This document shows, piece by piece, positions 47,938 to 57,979 of a DNA stretch of 64,000 bases; position 1 is the stretch's first letter, and each line of letters opens with the position of its first letter. The notes below the pieces were generated by a model. It ran no database searches. It had not been told where the DNA came from and saw only the letters and a list, made by a program, of their open reading frames with translations. Position numbers and translations under genes: made by a program. The stretch comes from an uncultured Litoreibacter sp. (lineage in GTDB: Bacteria; Pseudomonadota; Alphaproteobacteria; Rhodobacterales; Rhodobacteraceae): contig CANMWQ010000004.1 of assembly GCA_947501685.1 (NCBI GenBank), positions 397,078-461,077 on the forward strand, read 5' to 3'.

Positions 47938-49653
47938 ATGAAACTCAGAACAGCCCTCATGGGCGCCGCGGCAATGATGGCGGCAGCGCCGGCATTCGCT
48001 GACGGCCACGAAGGGGAGCGGGGCCGCGACGGCCAGCTCAACATCATCTACTGGCAAGCGCCATCCACGCTGAACCCGTATCTGTCGGGCGGCACCAAGG
48101 AAGTCGAATCCGCATCGCTGGTGCTGGAATCGCTGGGCCGCTTTGACCACACGGGTCAGCTGATCCCATGGCTGGCCGCTGAAATCCCAACCGTCGACAA
48201 TGGCGGTGTGGCCGAAGACCTGACCTCGATCACATGGAAGCTGAAAGAGGGCGTAATGTGGTCCGACGGCACGCCTTTGACCGCGGCTGACGCTGTGTTC
48301 ACATGGCAATATTGCACCGACCCCAATGGTGGCTGCGCGCAAGCCAGCTATTTTGACGGCGTCGAGCAGGTTGAAGCCGTGGATGATCTGACCATCAAGA
48401 TCACCTTCAACGCGCCCAAGCCCTTCCCCTATACCGCACTGGTCGGCTCTGAGAGCCCGATCATCCAAGCGGCACAATTCGCAGATTGTCTGGGGGCCAA
48501 CGCGCCAACATGTACCGACGCCAACTTCGGCCCCATCGGCACTGGCCCGTTCAAAGTCACCGAGTTCAAAGCCAATGACGTGATCCAGTTCTCCGCCAAC
48601 GAGAACTTCCGCGAGGCAGGCAAACCGGCCTTTGAAAGCGTGCTCTTCAAGGGCGGCGGCGACGCAGCCTCTGCGGCCCGTTCGGTTCTGGAAACCGGCG
48701 AGTTTGACTACGCGTGGAACCTGCAAATTGACCCAACCGTGCTGGCCGACATGGCAAGCAAAGGCAACGGCACTGTTGTGACCGCATTCGGGACATCCGT
48801 TGAGCGTCTGCATATCAACCAGTCCAACCCCGACCCGGCACTGGGCGACGAGCGCGCAACGCTCAAGCATCCGCACCCGTTCCTGACTGACAAGCGCATC
48901 GGCCAAGCCATGTCCATGGCGATTGACCGCGCATTGCTGGTCGAGGTCGGCTACGGCGCTGGTGGCCAAGTCACCTGTAACGTGCTGCCAGCCCCGGCTG
49001 TCTACGCGTCAACCGCCAATGACGGCTGCAAGACCCAAGACATCGCCGGTGCAATCGCGCTGCTTGATGAGGCGGGCATTGTGGACACCAATGGCGACGG
49101 CGTCCGCGAGCTGGACGGCAACGAGCTGAAGGTCACCTACCAGACCTCCACCAACGCGGTACGTCAGGACACCCAGGCACTGGTCAAACAGTGGTGGTCC
49201 GAGATTGGCATCGAAGCTGAGCTGCGCAACATCGACGCGTCGGTCTTCTTTGGCGGCGACCCGGCTTCCCCGGACACGTTCCAAAAATTCTTTGCCGATG
49301 TGGAGATGTACACCAACAACTTCGCAGGCGTAGACCCAGAGGCCTATATGGCCAACTGGCGCTGCTCGGAAATCCCCTCCCCTGAGACACAGTGGCAGGG
49401 TTCCAACATGCAGCGGTTCTGTGACCCGGCTTACGACGCGCTTGTCGACAAGCTGGCACAAACCGCTGGGATTGATGCCCGTGCAGCGATCGTCAAAGAG
49501 ATGAACGACATGCTGATGGCCAGCTACTCGATCATCCCACTGATCCACCGTGGCGGCGTGTCGGCCCATGCCAACAGCTTGGGCGGCGTCGAAATCTCTG
49601 ACTGGGATTCCGAGCTGTGGAACATCAAGGACTGGTACCGCGCAGGCGAGTAG
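47938..49653 (+). CDS. Peptide ABC transporter substrate-binding protein (SBP_bac_5)
   Basis: Periplasmic receptor of the transporter. The 571-residue precursor has a clear signal peptide (MKLRTALMGAAAMMAAAPAFA) and SBP_bac_5 landmarks: PSTLNPYLSGG, the LVLESLGRFDHTGQLIPWLA stretch, WKLKEGVMWSDGTPLTAADAVFTW and GTGPFKV. AAGGAG precedes the ATG. Several cysteine pairs (QYCTDPNGGC, DCLGANAPTC) suggest disulfides. Ligand identity is not shown by sequence; oligopeptides are usual for the family. Confidence 0.93.
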   Translation: MKLRTALMGAAAMMAAAPAFADGHEGERGRDGQLNIIYWQAPSTLNPYLSGGTKEVESASLVLESLGRFDHTGQLIPWLAAEIPTVDNGGVAEDLTSITWKLKEGVMWSDGTPLTAADAVFTWQYCTDPNGGCAQASYFDGVEQVEAVDDLTIKITFNAPKPFPYTALVGSESPIIQAAQFADCLGANAPTCTDANFGPIGTGPFKVTEFKANDVIQFSANENFREAGKPAFESVLFKGGGDAASAARSVLETGEFDYAWNLQIDPTVLADMASKGNGTVVTAFGTSVERLHINQSNPDPALGDERATLKHPHPFLTDKRIGQAMSMAIDRALLVEVGYGAGGQVTCNVLPAPAVYASTANDGCKTQDIAGAIALLDEAGIVDTNGDGVRELDGNELKVTYQTSTNAVRQDTQALVKQWWSEIGIEAELRNIDASVFFGGDPASPDTFQKFFADVEMYTNNFAGVDPEAYMANWRCSEIPSPETQWQGSNMQRFCDPAYDALVDKLAQTAGIDARAAIVKEMNDMLMASYSIIPLIHRGGVSAHANSLGGVEISDWDSELWNIKDWYRAGE

Positions 49654-49762
49654 CCGTCACGTGGCGGTGGGGTAAAACCCCACCCTACGCATGATTTCGA
49701 GGTGGGCGCTCTGCGCGCCCGCCTCCCCCCGCAACAGACTTAAACCAAGGCGTCGCCAGACC

Positions 49763-50788
49763 ATGTTCACCTTCACCCTCCGCAGGCTGATCCTGACCAT
49801 CCCGACGCTTTTGTTCATTTCTTTTGTGATCTTCATGATCGTGAAGCTCAGCCCCTCTGACCCCACCGGCAACCTGCCCCTGACCATCCCCCCGGAGGTG
49901 CGCGAACAAATTCGCGAAGCGTTGGGGGCCAATGACAGCCTGATCGTGCAATATGGCCGCTGGCTGGAGCAGTTCTTCTGGATCGAGCCGCGCGTCTATC
50001 TTGAACGCACCTTCGGCTGGGATCTGGGCACCGAAGGCGAAATTCGCCTGCTGAGCTACCAGACCCGCAGCCCCGTGATGGATCTGATCATGCAGCGCAT
50101 GCCGCAGACGCTTTGGGTGGTGGGCGTGGCCTATCTGGTCGGCATCGCCATCGCGCTGCCCATCGGCGTGATCTCCGCCTACAAGCAATATTCGGTCTTC
50201 GATCAGGTCGGCACGTTTGTGTCGATGGTGGGCTTTTCGGTGCCGCCGTTTTTCTCCGGGGTGGTGGTGATCGTCATCTTCTCCGTGCTCATTTCAAGCG
50301 ACAGCATCTTCTGGCTGCCATCCGTCTATGACACCACCCACGAGGTCACCGACTGGGAAAGCTTCAAATACCAGTTCCGCCAGATGATCATGCCAGTCAT
50401 GGTGCTGGCGCTGCAAATCACCGCGCAAATCTCGCGCTTCACCCGCGCCTCCATGCTCGACAACCTCAATCAGGACTACGTCCGCACCGCGCGGGCCAAA
50501 GGCGTCCGGGAGCGCACGGTGGTCTTGCTGCATGTGCTGCGCAACTCGATGATCCCGGTGGTGACGGTGATCGCACTGGGCATCCCCTCGATCTTCGGCG
50601 GCGCCATCATCACCGAGCAGGTGTTCAAGGTGAACGGCCTCGGCCAGCTGCTGATCATCGCCATTCAGGGCGGAGACGTCCCCACGGTGCAAACCCTGAC
50701 CTTCATCTTCGCCATCCTGATCGTGCTGTTTAACCTGATTGCCGACGTGCTTTACGGCATCTTGGACCCGAGGATTCGATATGACTGA
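49763..50788 (+). CDS. Peptide ABC transporter permease (DppB type)
   Basis: First inner-membrane channel subunit. Start at ATG 49763 (MFTFTLRRLIL), rather than 49691, which adds an unlike leader. The 341-residue protein has six membrane helices and the EAA-type cytoplasmic loop TRASMLDNLNQDYVRTARAKG-V that docks the ATPases. The stop overlaps the next permease gene by eight bases. Confidence 0.94.
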   Translation: MFTFTLRRLILTIPTLLFISFVIFMIVKLSPSDPTGNLPLTIPPEVREQIREALGANDSLIVQYGRWLEQFFWIEPRVYLERTFGWDLGTEGEIRLLSYQTRSPVMDLIMQRMPQTLWVVGVAYLVGIAIALPIGVISAYKQYSVFDQVGTFVSMVGFSVPPFFSGVVVIVIFSVLISSDSIFWLPSVYDTTHEVTDWESFKYQFRQMIMPVMVLALQITAQISRFTRASMLDNLNQDYVRTARAKGVRERTVVLLHVLRNSMIPVVTVIALGIPSIFGGAIITEQVFKVNGLGQLLIIAIQGGDVPTVQTLTFIFAILIVLFNLIADVLYGILDPRIRYD

Positions 50789-51689
50789 CACCCCGGTGGA
50801 AATCCGCAAACCCGCCCGCAGCCAATGGTGGGACGTCTGGGACCAGTTCCGCAGCCACACCGGCGCCTTCTGGGGCATGGTGGTATTCCTGATCATCGTG
50901 CTGGCCGTGCTGTTCGGGCCGCTGCTATGGCACATTGACCCCACATATATCGACATTCGCGCCCGCAATCAGGGCCCAAGCTTGGCGCATCCCATGGGCA
51001 CTGACCAGCTGGGCCGCGACACGTTTGCGCGCATGATGTCGGGGGGCCGCGTGTCGCTTGCCGTGGGCATGACCGCGATGCTGCTCGCACTGGTCTTGGG
51101 CACGCTCATCGGCGTGCTCGCAGGCTATTTCAAGAAACTCGACGGGCCCCTGATGCGCCTCACCGATCTTTTCCTGGCCCTGCCCCTGCTGCCGCTGCTG
51201 CTGGTCATCATCATGCTCTTCCGAGAGGTGCTGTCAGCGCGTTTCGGCCCCGAGGGCGGCATCTTCATCCTGATGGTCTCGGCCATCGGCATCACCTCAT
51301 GGATGCAAACCGCACGGATTGTCCGAGGAGACGTCCTCGCCCTGAAAGAGCGCGAGTTCGTGCTGGCCGCGCGCTCCATCGGCACGCCCAACCGACGCAT
51401 GGTGACGCGCCAAATCCTGCCCAATGTGCTCTCGCCCATTATGGTCTCGGCCACGCTGGGCATTGCCACAGCCATCATCACGGAAAGCTCGCTCAGCTTC
51501 CTTGGCCTCGGCTTCCCACCAGATTTTCCAACATGGGGACGGCTGCTGTTTGACAGCGTCGACTATCTGCAACAAAGCCCCGCCCGCGTGATCTGGCCCG
51601 GCATGGCCATCTCCATGACCGTGCTGGCCGTCAACTACATGGGAGACGGCTTGCGCGACGCGCTCGACCCACGCATCCGCGGCCGCTAA
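50781..51689 (+). CDS. Peptide ABC transporter permease (DppC type)
   Basis: Second channel subunit of the transporter, 302 residues, start ATG 50781 inside the end of the DppB-type gene. It has the N-terminal cytoplasmic segment and first helix typical of DppC, the HPMGTDQLGRDTFARMMSGG motif, and the EAA loop KEREFVLAARSIGTPNRRM. Gene order ATPase-ATPase-receptor-permease-permease is complete for one transporter. Confidence 0.94.
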   Translation: MTDTPVEIRKPARSQWWDVWDQFRSHTGAFWGMVVFLIIVLAVLFGPLLWHIDPTYIDIRARNQGPSLAHPMGTDQLGRDTFARMMSGGRVSLAVGMTAMLLALVLGTLIGVLAGYFKKLDGPLMRLTDLFLALPLLPLLLVIIMLFREVLSARFGPEGGIFILMVSAIGITSWMQTARIVRGDVLALKEREFVLAARSIGTPNRRMVTRQILPNVLSPIMVSATLGIATAIITESSLSFLGLGFPPDFPTWGRLLFDSVDYLQQSPARVIWPGMAISMTVLAVNYMGDGLRDALDPRIRGR

Positions 51690-51736
51690 CCCCTATTAAG
51701 GTTAACGCCCCCGCCCAAACCCCTCTTTCCATGTTC

Positions 51737-51769
51737 GAAAAATATCCCCGCCGGAGGCATCCGACGGGG
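51737..51769 (-). terminator. Rho-independent terminator downstream of the Gly-rich gene
   Basis: Read on the minus strand, a GC hairpin (51769-51746, CCCCG.CGG stem, ATGCCT loop, one mismatch) is followed by ATATTTTT. It lies 33 bases after the stop of the minus-strand gene at 51802. A T9 run directly at that stop may add to termination. Confidence 0.6.
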
Positions 51770-51801
51770 ACAAACTTCACATCGTTTGAAAAAAAAAGCG
51801 C

Positions 51802-52086
51802 CTAGCCCTTCATCTTCTTCATGACCATGCCAACGACCATCTGCACAACCATGCCCGCGACACCGCCGCCCACAAGATTGCCGGCCATTGCGCCGATATC
51901 CATGCCGCCTGCCGCGTCACCGCCAGCCGCACCCATGAGCCCGCCCAGCAGCTGACCCCCGGCCACACCGCCGACGCCGCCGGAAATCAGGTTGCCAATG
52001 GCCCCCATGCTGCCGCCGGAATTGACCTTGCCGCCCGCCGTGCCGCCAAGAGCGCCGCCGACCACCTGTGCCAGTATCTGTTCCAT
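51802..52086 (-). CDS. Small Gly-rich (glycine-zipper-like) protein
   Basis: The 94-residue form starts at ATG 52086 (MEQILAQVVGG); a longer frame to 52161 lacks support. Gly, Ala and Met make up most of it, in a pattern GxxxG (GGALGGTAGGK, GGVGGVAGGQLLGGLMGAAGG) with a hydrophobic end VVQMVVGMVMKKMKG. Such glycine zippers insert in or pack on membranes. The basic tail may sit at the cytoplasmic face. Function unknown. Confidence 0.72.
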   Translation of the reverse strand: MEQILAQVVGGALGGTAGGKVNSGGSMGAIGNLISGGVGGVAGGQLLGGLMGAAGGDAAGGMDIGAMAGNLVGGGVAGMVVQMVVGMVMKKMKG

Positions 52087-52207
52087 AAAATCGTCCCCCA
52101 GTTTGTTATAACGTCTTTGTGACGTGCCCAAATATTGGGCAGGTCCGGACCTAGCTGTCAATATACCCGCGCGGAAGGGGAAATTCCGCGTGGTTTTGGC
52201 ACCAGTC

Positions 52208-53503
52208 TCAGTGCTCGATCTTGTCGCGAATCCGCCGCACCATCCACCAGACCGCCAAAATCACCAAAGGCGTCAAAAGCGCCGTCAGCACCAGCTTGGA
52301 CAGCCCCGCCGCGTCGCCCAAAGGCTGCGCCATGTTCAGCACCAGATTGACCGCATAATAGCTGATCGCCACCACGGACAGGCCCTCAACCGTCTTTTGC
52401 AGCCGCAGCTGCAAATCGGCCCGCTTGTCCATGCTTTCCAGCAGGGATTGGTTCTGCGCAGAGCGCTCCACATCCACCCGCGTCCGCAACAAATCACTCG
52501 CCCGCGTCGCCCGCGCCGACATCGACCCGATCCGCGTCTCAGACGCGTTCACCGTGCGCATCGCCGGATCATAGCGCCGCATCATGAACTCGGCAAAAGT
52601 CTGCAATCCTTTGAACCGCTGCTCGCGCAGCACCTCGATGCGCTGGTTCACAATCGCCTCATAGGCCCGCGTCGCAGCAAAGCGGTAAGACGAGCGCGCC
52701 GCCAACGCCTCCAGCTCGGAGGACGCCCGCAACAGCGCATCCAGCGTCTTCTCCTGACTCTTGGCTTGCTCATCCATATGGCCGGTCATGCCGCTCATGA
52801 TATGGGTCAGCGTCTCGTCAATCTGCGTCAGCGCCGGCCCCATATCGCGCACCCGGCTCAGCCCCAGCATCGACATAGTTTTATAGGTCTCGATCTCGCA
52901 AAGACGCTGCACCACGCGGCCCAGCCGCCGGGGGCCGCAGCCGTCCTTGGCAAAGACCGCAAAGCGCATATGGCCATTCTCGTCGATCCGAAAATCGCCC
53001 GCAATGGTGATGCTGTCATCCAGAACCCGGCTGCAGGCGAGACTTTCGGGCACAAACCAATCGCCCAGAACATCGGCGATGGTCTCATCGCCAGGATGCG
53101 GCTCCACCCGCACCAGCGCCGAGGTCATCCGAGCGCCCGGCACCTCCGCCAGCCAATCGGCGGGAAAGGCGTCAAATGTCGTGCCGTCAAAGGCCCGCTC
53201 CGCCACGCCGTCGCCAAAGAGCGTATAGGTCACAAATTCCGTATGGCTTTCCCATTTCAGCTCATAGCGGCCCAGCGTGCCGAACCAATGGGTGGCACCG
53301 GGTTGCGGATGCGGCGCGCCGCAGCGGTCGAGCAAAGCCAGCAAATGCGCCCGGTCCGCGTCGCGGTCCCGCGCCGAGGCGTCAACCTCTTGTTTAATGG
53401 CCAGAAAAGCCGCGCAGCAAGGCGCGCTGAGCGATGGAAACGGGCGCGCATGCAGCTCATTGGCCAGCGCATAGCGCAGCGGGTGATCCTTGATCGGCGG
53501 CAT
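52208..53503 (-). CDS. DUF3422 family membrane protein
   Basis: A 431-residue protein that matches DUF3422 as I know it: N-terminal HPLRYALANELHARPFPSL, a middle soluble domain, a long helical region and two membrane helices near the C-terminus (about residues 355-377 and 395-418), separated by a short loop. The architecture resembles CorA-type or sensor-like membrane proteins, but the family function is not established. It is followed by no obvious partner gene. Confidence 0.88.
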   Translation of the reverse strand: MPPIKDHPLRYALANELHARPFPSLSAPCCAAFLAIKQEVDASARDRDADRAHLLALLDRCGAPHPQPGATHWFGTLGRYELKWESHTEFVTYTLFGDGVAERAFDGTTFDAFPADWLAEVPGARMTSALVRVEPHPGDETIADVLGDWFVPESLACSRVLDDSITIAGDFRIDENGHMRFAVFAKDGCGPRRLGRVVQRLCEIETYKTMSMLGLSRVRDMGPALTQIDETLTHIMSGMTGHMDEQAKSQEKTLDALLRASSELEALAARSSYRFAATRAYEAIVNQRIEVLREQRFKGLQTFAEFMMRRYDPAMRTVNASETRIGSMSARATRASDLLRTRVDVERSAQNQSLLESMDKRADLQLRLQKTVEGLSVVAISYYAVNLVLNMAQPLGDAAGLSKLVLTALLTPLVILAVWWMVRRIRDKIEH

Positions 53504-53635
53504 AGCTCTACTCTCGTTACCTGCGCCGCAACCTAGGCGCCTCGCCCGGAATGTAAAGAAAAATATAGCAATTTCAAAATGTTAACGGTGTGCAATTGTA
53601 TGCAGTCCACCCCGTAACAGCCTCTCGCCTATCAC

Positions 53636-53694
53636 TGCTTCAAAAATACTCCGGGGGCGCGCATCGCGCGCGGGGCAGAGCCCCTCCGCACGCC
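53636..53694 (-). terminator. Terminator region after the YghU-like gene
   Basis: Read on the minus strand after the stop at 53708, there are nested GC hairpins (GGGGCTCTGCCCC, then GCGCGCGATGCGCGC) enclosed by GGGGGCG/CGCCCCC, and then CCGGAGTATTTTTG with a T run. It resembles the other two terminators in this window. Confidence 0.55.
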
Positions 53695-53707
53695 CCCACC
53701 TAGAGCC

Positions 53708-54565
53708 TTACCCCTCCAACTTATCCTGCGTCCGTGTCGCGAAATCCGACGCGTCATGCCGCTCGCGCAGCTGCTCTTCCAGCGGGCCAAACGCCTTGTT
53801 GACCATCGCGCCGCGCTTATAGGCGGGCCGGTTCGAGACCAGCTCATGCCAGCGGATGACATTCTTGTAGATGCCCACATCGAGAAATTCGCCCGCATTA
53901 TAGCTCATCCCGGCCACCGTCCGCCCGTACCACGGGCAGGTGGCCATATCGGCAATCGTATAGTCATCGCCCGCCAGATATTCATGATCGGCCAGATGCC
54001 GGTCCAGCACATCGAGCTGGCGCTTCACCTCCATGGTGAAACGGTCAATCGGGTATTGCATCTTGTAAGGCGCATAGGCGTAGAAATGGCCAAACCCGCC
54101 GCCCAGATAAGGGGCCGCCCCTTGCAGCCAGAACAGCCAATTCATGGTCTGGGCGCGGGCTTCATGTTCCGTGGGCAAGAAGGCCCCAAACTTCTCCGCC
54201 AGATAGAACAGGATCGAGCCGCTCTCAAAGAGCTTCGTCCCGGTGCCCGTGTCCAGCATGGCCGGAATTTTCGAGTTCGGGTTGATATCCACAAAGCCGG
54301 AGCCGAACTGGTCCCCTTCCGTGATGCGAATGAGCCAGGCGTCATATTCCGCGCCCGTGTGGCCTGCCGCCAGCAGCTCCTCAAGCATCACCGTCACCTT
54401 CACCCCATTGGGGGTGGCAAGGCTGTAAAGCTGCAACGGATGCTTGCCCACGGGCAGTTCCTTGTCATGGGTCGCACCCGCGATGGGGCGGTTCAGCTTG
54501 GCCCATTCGCCGCCATTCTCGGCATCCCAGGTCCAGACCTTCGGCGGGGTATATTCGTCTTTCAT
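53708..54565 (-). CDS. yghU: YghU-like glutathione S-transferase / disulfide-bond reductase
   Basis: Start at ATG 54565 (MKDEYTPPKVWTW) after AAGGAGA; the frame is open upstream but that part is unlike the family. The 285-residue length and the motifs FESGSILFYLAEKFGAFLP, LFWLQGAAPYLGGGFGHFYAYAP and the N-terminal LATPNGVKVTVMLEEL match YghU/YfcG-type Nu-class GSTs, which reduce disulfides with glutathione. Cytoplasmic. Confidence 0.9.
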   Translation of the reverse strand: MKDEYTPPKVWTWDAENGGEWAKLNRPIAGATHDKELPVGKHPLQLYSLATPNGVKVTVMLEELLAAGHTGAEYDAWLIRITEGDQFGSGFVDINPNSKIPAMLDTGTGTKLFESGSILFYLAEKFGAFLPTEHEARAQTMNWLFWLQGAAPYLGGGFGHFYAYAPYKMQYPIDRFTMEVKRQLDVLDRHLADHEYLAGDDYTIADMATCPWYGRTVAGMSYNAGEFLDVGIYKNVIRWHELVSNRPAYKRGAMVNKAFGPLEEQLRERHDASDFATRTQDKLEG

Positions 54566-54678
54566 GCGCAAATCTCCTTTGCCCCTAACAGATAGCCCCC
54601 GCGCGGAAGGTTCAAACGAAAAACGCCCGCAGCTTTCACCGCGGGCGCGTAGGGTGTGTGCTATGAAGCACCTTTCCC

Positions 54679-56196
54679 CTAGTCGATCTTCGGCAGCAAC
54701 GCATCCAAGGACGCTTTCGCGTCGCCGTAGAACATGCGGGTGTTGTCCTTGAAGAAGAGCGGGTTCTCGATGCCGGAATAGCCGGTGCCTTGGCCCCGTT
54801 TCGACACAAACACCTGCTTGGCCTTCCAGCATTCCAGAACCGGCATCCCCGCGATGGGGCTGTTCGGATCGTCTTGGGCTGCCGGGTTCACGATGTCGTT
54901 GGAGCCGATCACGATGGCCACGTCCGTGTCGGGGAAGTCCTCATTGATCTCGTCCATCTCCATGACGATGTCGTAGGGCACTTTGGCCTCCGCTAAGAGC
55001 ACGTTCATATGGCCGGGCAGCCGCCCTGCCACAGGGTGGATGGCGAAGCGCACGTTCTTGCCTTGAGCGCGCAGCTTGCGCACCAGCTCGGCCACGGCTG
55101 TCTGCGCCTGCGCCACCGCCATGCCGTAGCCCGGAATGATGATGACGCTATCGGCCTCGTTCAAAGCCGTCGCCACGCCGTCGGCGTCAATGGCAACCTG
55201 TTCGCCTTCCACGGCCATCTGCTCTCCGGCCGGGCCGCCGAAGCCGCCCAAGATGACCGACACAAAGCTGCGGTTCATCGCCTTGCACATGATGTAGGAG
55301 AGGATCGCCCCCGAAGAGCCCACCAGCGCGCCCACCACGATCAACAGATCATTGCCGAGCGAGAAGCCAATCGCCGCCGCAGCCCAGCCCGAATAGGAGT
55401 TCAGCATAGAGACCACCACCGGCATATCCGCGCCGCCAATGCCCATGATCAGGTGATACCCGATGAAAAGACCCAGCAGGGTCAGCAGCACCAGCGTAAA
55501 CGTGCCGCCATTGCTGAGATAGAGGATCGCCAGCAGCACTGACAGGCCAGCCGCACCTGCGTTCAGGAAATGCCCGCCGGGCAGTTTCTTGGCCGATGTG
55601 TCGATCTCGAAGGGCAGTTTTGACGAATTGCCCGCCAGCTTGGCATAGGCAATCACAGAGCCCGTAAAGGTCACGGCCCCGATCCAGATGCCCAGCACCA
55701 GCTCGACCCGCAAGATGCCGATCTCGACGCTGGATTTCTTGGCGATGAGCTGCCCGAAGCTGGACAGCCCGTCATAAAGCTCTTTGGGCAGGCCGACGGC
55801 TTTGACCCCATCAGCGCCCACAACACCGAGCACCTGCCCCGCGTCGGAATAGACACCCGAAATGTAGTTGATCATCAGATCCGCGTTGAAGCCCACGAAG
55901 ACCGCCGCGAGGCCCACCAGCGAGTGCATGATGGCCACAAGCTCCGGCATTTGGGTCATCTCGACCTTGGTGGCCAGCTGGTAGCCCACAAGGCCCCCGC
56001 CCGCGATCAGGATCAGCGACAACAGCCACAGGCCCGAGCCCGGCCCGATAAGCGTGGCCAGCACGGCCAGCCCCATGCCCGCGATGCCGTACCAGACGGC
56101 GCGTTTTGCGCTTTCCTGGCCTGAAAGCCCGCCCAGCGACAGGATGAATAGGATGGCCTCGACGACGTAGGCCGCGATGGTGAATGCGTTTTCCAT
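54679..56196 (-). CDS. pntB: NAD(P) transhydrogenase subunit beta
   Basis: Membrane and NADP(H)-binding part of the proton-translocating transhydrogenase. The 505-residue protein has about nine membrane helices up to residue ~310, then the NADP domain with the family stretch [42 protein letters not shown] and the ending region with [17 protein letters not shown]. It is some 40 residues longer than the E. coli subunit because of an insertion after [14 protein letters not shown]. It follows pntA by 12 bases. Confidence 0.96.
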   Translation of the reverse strand: MENAFTIAAYVVEAILFILSLGGLSGQESAKRAVWYGIAGMGLAVLATLIGPGSGLWLLSLILIAGGGLVGYQLATKVEMTQMPELVAIMHSLVGLAAVFVGFNADLMINYISGVYSDAGQVLGVVGADGVKAVGLPKELYDGLSSFGQLIAKKSSVEIGILRVELVLGIWIGAVTFTGSVIAYAKLAGNSSKLPFEIDTSAKKLPGGHFLNAGAAGLSVLLAILYLSNGGTFTLVLLTLLGLFIGYHLIMGIGGADMPVVVSMLNSYSGWAAAAIGFSLGNDLLIVVGALVGSSGAILSYIMCKAMNRSFVSVILGGFGGPAGEQMAVEGEQVAIDADGVATALNEADSVIIIPGYGMAVAQAQTAVAELVRKLRAQGKNVRFAIHPVAGRLPGHMNVLLAEAKVPYDIVMEMDEINEDFPDTDVAIVIGSNDIVNPAAQDDPNSPIAGMPVLECWKAKQVFVSKRGQGTGYSGIENPLFFKDNTRMFYGDAKASLDALLPKID

Positions 56197-56208
56197 TGCC
56201 CCTGCCCC

Positions 56209-57789
56209 TTAAGATTTCTGGAACATGGCGAGCATGCGCCGTGTCACGAGGAAGCCGCCAAAAATGTTGACGGCGGCCATGAAGATGCCGAGTGCGGCAA
56301 GGATACTGATCAGCACCGAGGTGGACCCGATCTGGATCAGCGCCCCCAAAATGATGATCGACGAGATCGCGTTGGTCACCGCCATCAGCGGTGTGTGCAG
56401 CGAATGCGCCACGTTCCAGATCACCTGGAAGCCGATAAACACGGACAGCACGAAGACAATGAAATGCTGCATGAAGCTGGCGGGCATGCCGGGGATCATC
56501 CCGACGCCCAGCACCAAAGCGGCACCGACGGCCAGCAAGGTCACTTGCGTTTTGGTTTCCTTCTGGAAGGCGGCGGTCTCGGCTGCGCGCTTTTCCTCCG
56601 GGGTCAGCTCTTTGGGCTTTTCCTTGGCGGGCTGCGCCGCAATCGCCGCCACTTTTGGCGGGGGCGGCGGCCAAGTGACCTTTTTCTGATGCGTCACGGT
56701 CGCGCCGCGAATGACGTCATCTTCCATGTCGTGATTGACCTTGCCGTCCTTCTCGGGCGTCAGGTCAAAGATCATGTGGCGGATGTTGTTGGCGTAAAGC
56801 GTGGAGGCCTGCGTGCCCATCCGGCTTGGGAAATCGGTGTAGCCGATGATCGTGACGCCGTTGTCAGTCACGATCTTCTCGTCCATCACGGTCAGCTTGC
56901 AGTTGCCGCCCTTCTCTGCCGCCAGATCGACGATGACGGAGCCGGGTTTCATGGCCTTGACCATGTCCTCGGTCCACAGCTCAGGCGCTTCGCGGTTGGG
57001 GATCAGCGCGGTGGTGATGACCACGTCGACCTCAGGGGCCAGCTCGCGAAACTTGGCCAGCTGCGCCTCGCGGAATTCAGGGCTGGACACGGCGGCGTAG
57101 CCACCTGTGGCCGCACCGTCTTGCTGCTCTTCCTCAAAGTCGAGGAAGACGAACTCCGCGCCCATGCTTTCCACTTGCTCTGCCACTTCGGGGCGCACGT
57201 CAAAGGCGTAGGTGATCGCGCCCAGCGAGGTGGAGGTGCCGATCGCGGCCAACCCGGCCACGCCCGCGCCCACGACCAAAACCTTGGCGGGCGGCACTTT
57301 ACCGGCGGCCGTCACCTGCCCCGTAAAGAAGCGGCCAAAATTGTTGGAGGCCTCAATGACCGCGCGGTAGCCCGCGATATTGGCCATGGAGCTGAGCGCG
57401 TCCATCTTCTGCGCGCGGGAAATACGCGGCACCATTTCCATGGCGATGACGGTCGCGCCCTTCTTGGCGGCCTCGTTGAGACCTTTCTCATTGGCGGCGG
57501 GGTTGAAAAACGAGATCAGCGTCTGCGCCGCGCGCAGCTTTTTCATCTCTGCGTCATCGGGCTGGCGCACTTTGACGACAATGTCGGCGGCCTTCCAAAG
57601 GGCGGCGGCGGTCTTGACCACCTCGACGCCCGCGTCTTTGTAATCGGCATCCGAGAACCCGGCGGCAGCGCCGGCCTTGGTCTCGATCACGCAGTCATGG
57701 CCGAGCTTTTGCAATTGCACGGCGCTTTCCGGCGTCATCGCGACCCGGTTCTCGCCAGGGAATGTCTCTTTAGGTGCCCCGATTTTCAT
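56209..57789 (-). CDS. pntA: NAD(P) transhydrogenase subunit alpha (fused form)
   Basis: NAD(H)-binding subunit that with PntB couples proton entry to NADPH formation. The 526-residue protein has the alanine-dehydrogenase/PNT N-terminal and NAD-binding domains (KVLVVGAGVAGLAAIGTSTSLG), an Ala/Pro/Lys linker near 375-395 and four C-terminal membrane helices. This is the one-chain alpha form, not the split PntAA/PntAB of Rhodospirillum. Start ATG 57789 (MKIGAPKETFPGE). Confidence 0.96.
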   Translation of the reverse strand: MKIGAPKETFPGENRVAMTPESAVQLQKLGHDCVIETKAGAAAGFSDADYKDAGVEVVKTAAALWKAADIVVKVRQPDDAEMKKLRAAQTLISFFNPAANEKGLNEAAKKGATVIAMEMVPRISRAQKMDALSSMANIAGYRAVIEASNNFGRFFTGQVTAAGKVPPAKVLVVGAGVAGLAAIGTSTSLGAITYAFDVRPEVAEQVESMGAEFVFLDFEEEQQDGAATGGYAAVSSPEFREAQLAKFRELAPEVDVVITTALIPNREAPELWTEDMVKAMKPGSVIVDLAAEKGGNCKLTVMDEKIVTDNGVTIIGYTDFPSRMGTQASTLYANNIRHMIFDLTPEKDGKVNHDMEDDVIRGATVTHQKKVTWPPPPPKVAAIAAQPAKEKPKELTPEEKRAAETAAFQKETKTQVTLLAVGAALVLGVGMIPGMPASFMQHFIVFVLSVFIGFQVIWNVAHSLHTPLMAVTNAISSIIILGALIQIGSTSVLISILAALGIFMAAVNIFGGFLVTRRMLAMFQKS

Positions 57790-57979
57790 GTGGCCCTCCT
57801 CTGTGGCTCAAATGAAAGAAAATTCGCAGACCCTTGCTTTAGCCGCCACTTTGAGAAACGTAAAGCAGCCTGAGGGGCTGAGACATAAAATTTCTCAAAT
57901 ATACTTCTGTATGTAACATTATGCCGCGCTGGACCGAGCGTCTGATTGGGGTAGTCTGACGTGATTTCGAGGAGGACCC

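Noticed and set aside
47086..48969. 627-residue minus-strand open frame across the transporter ATPase and receptor genes
   Set aside because: Spans two well-supported genes on the other strand; composition is that of an antisense shadow.
56395..57873. 492-residue plus-strand open frame antisense to pntA
   Set aside because: Opposite a clear pntA; rich in His, Arg and Gly as expected for an antisense frame.
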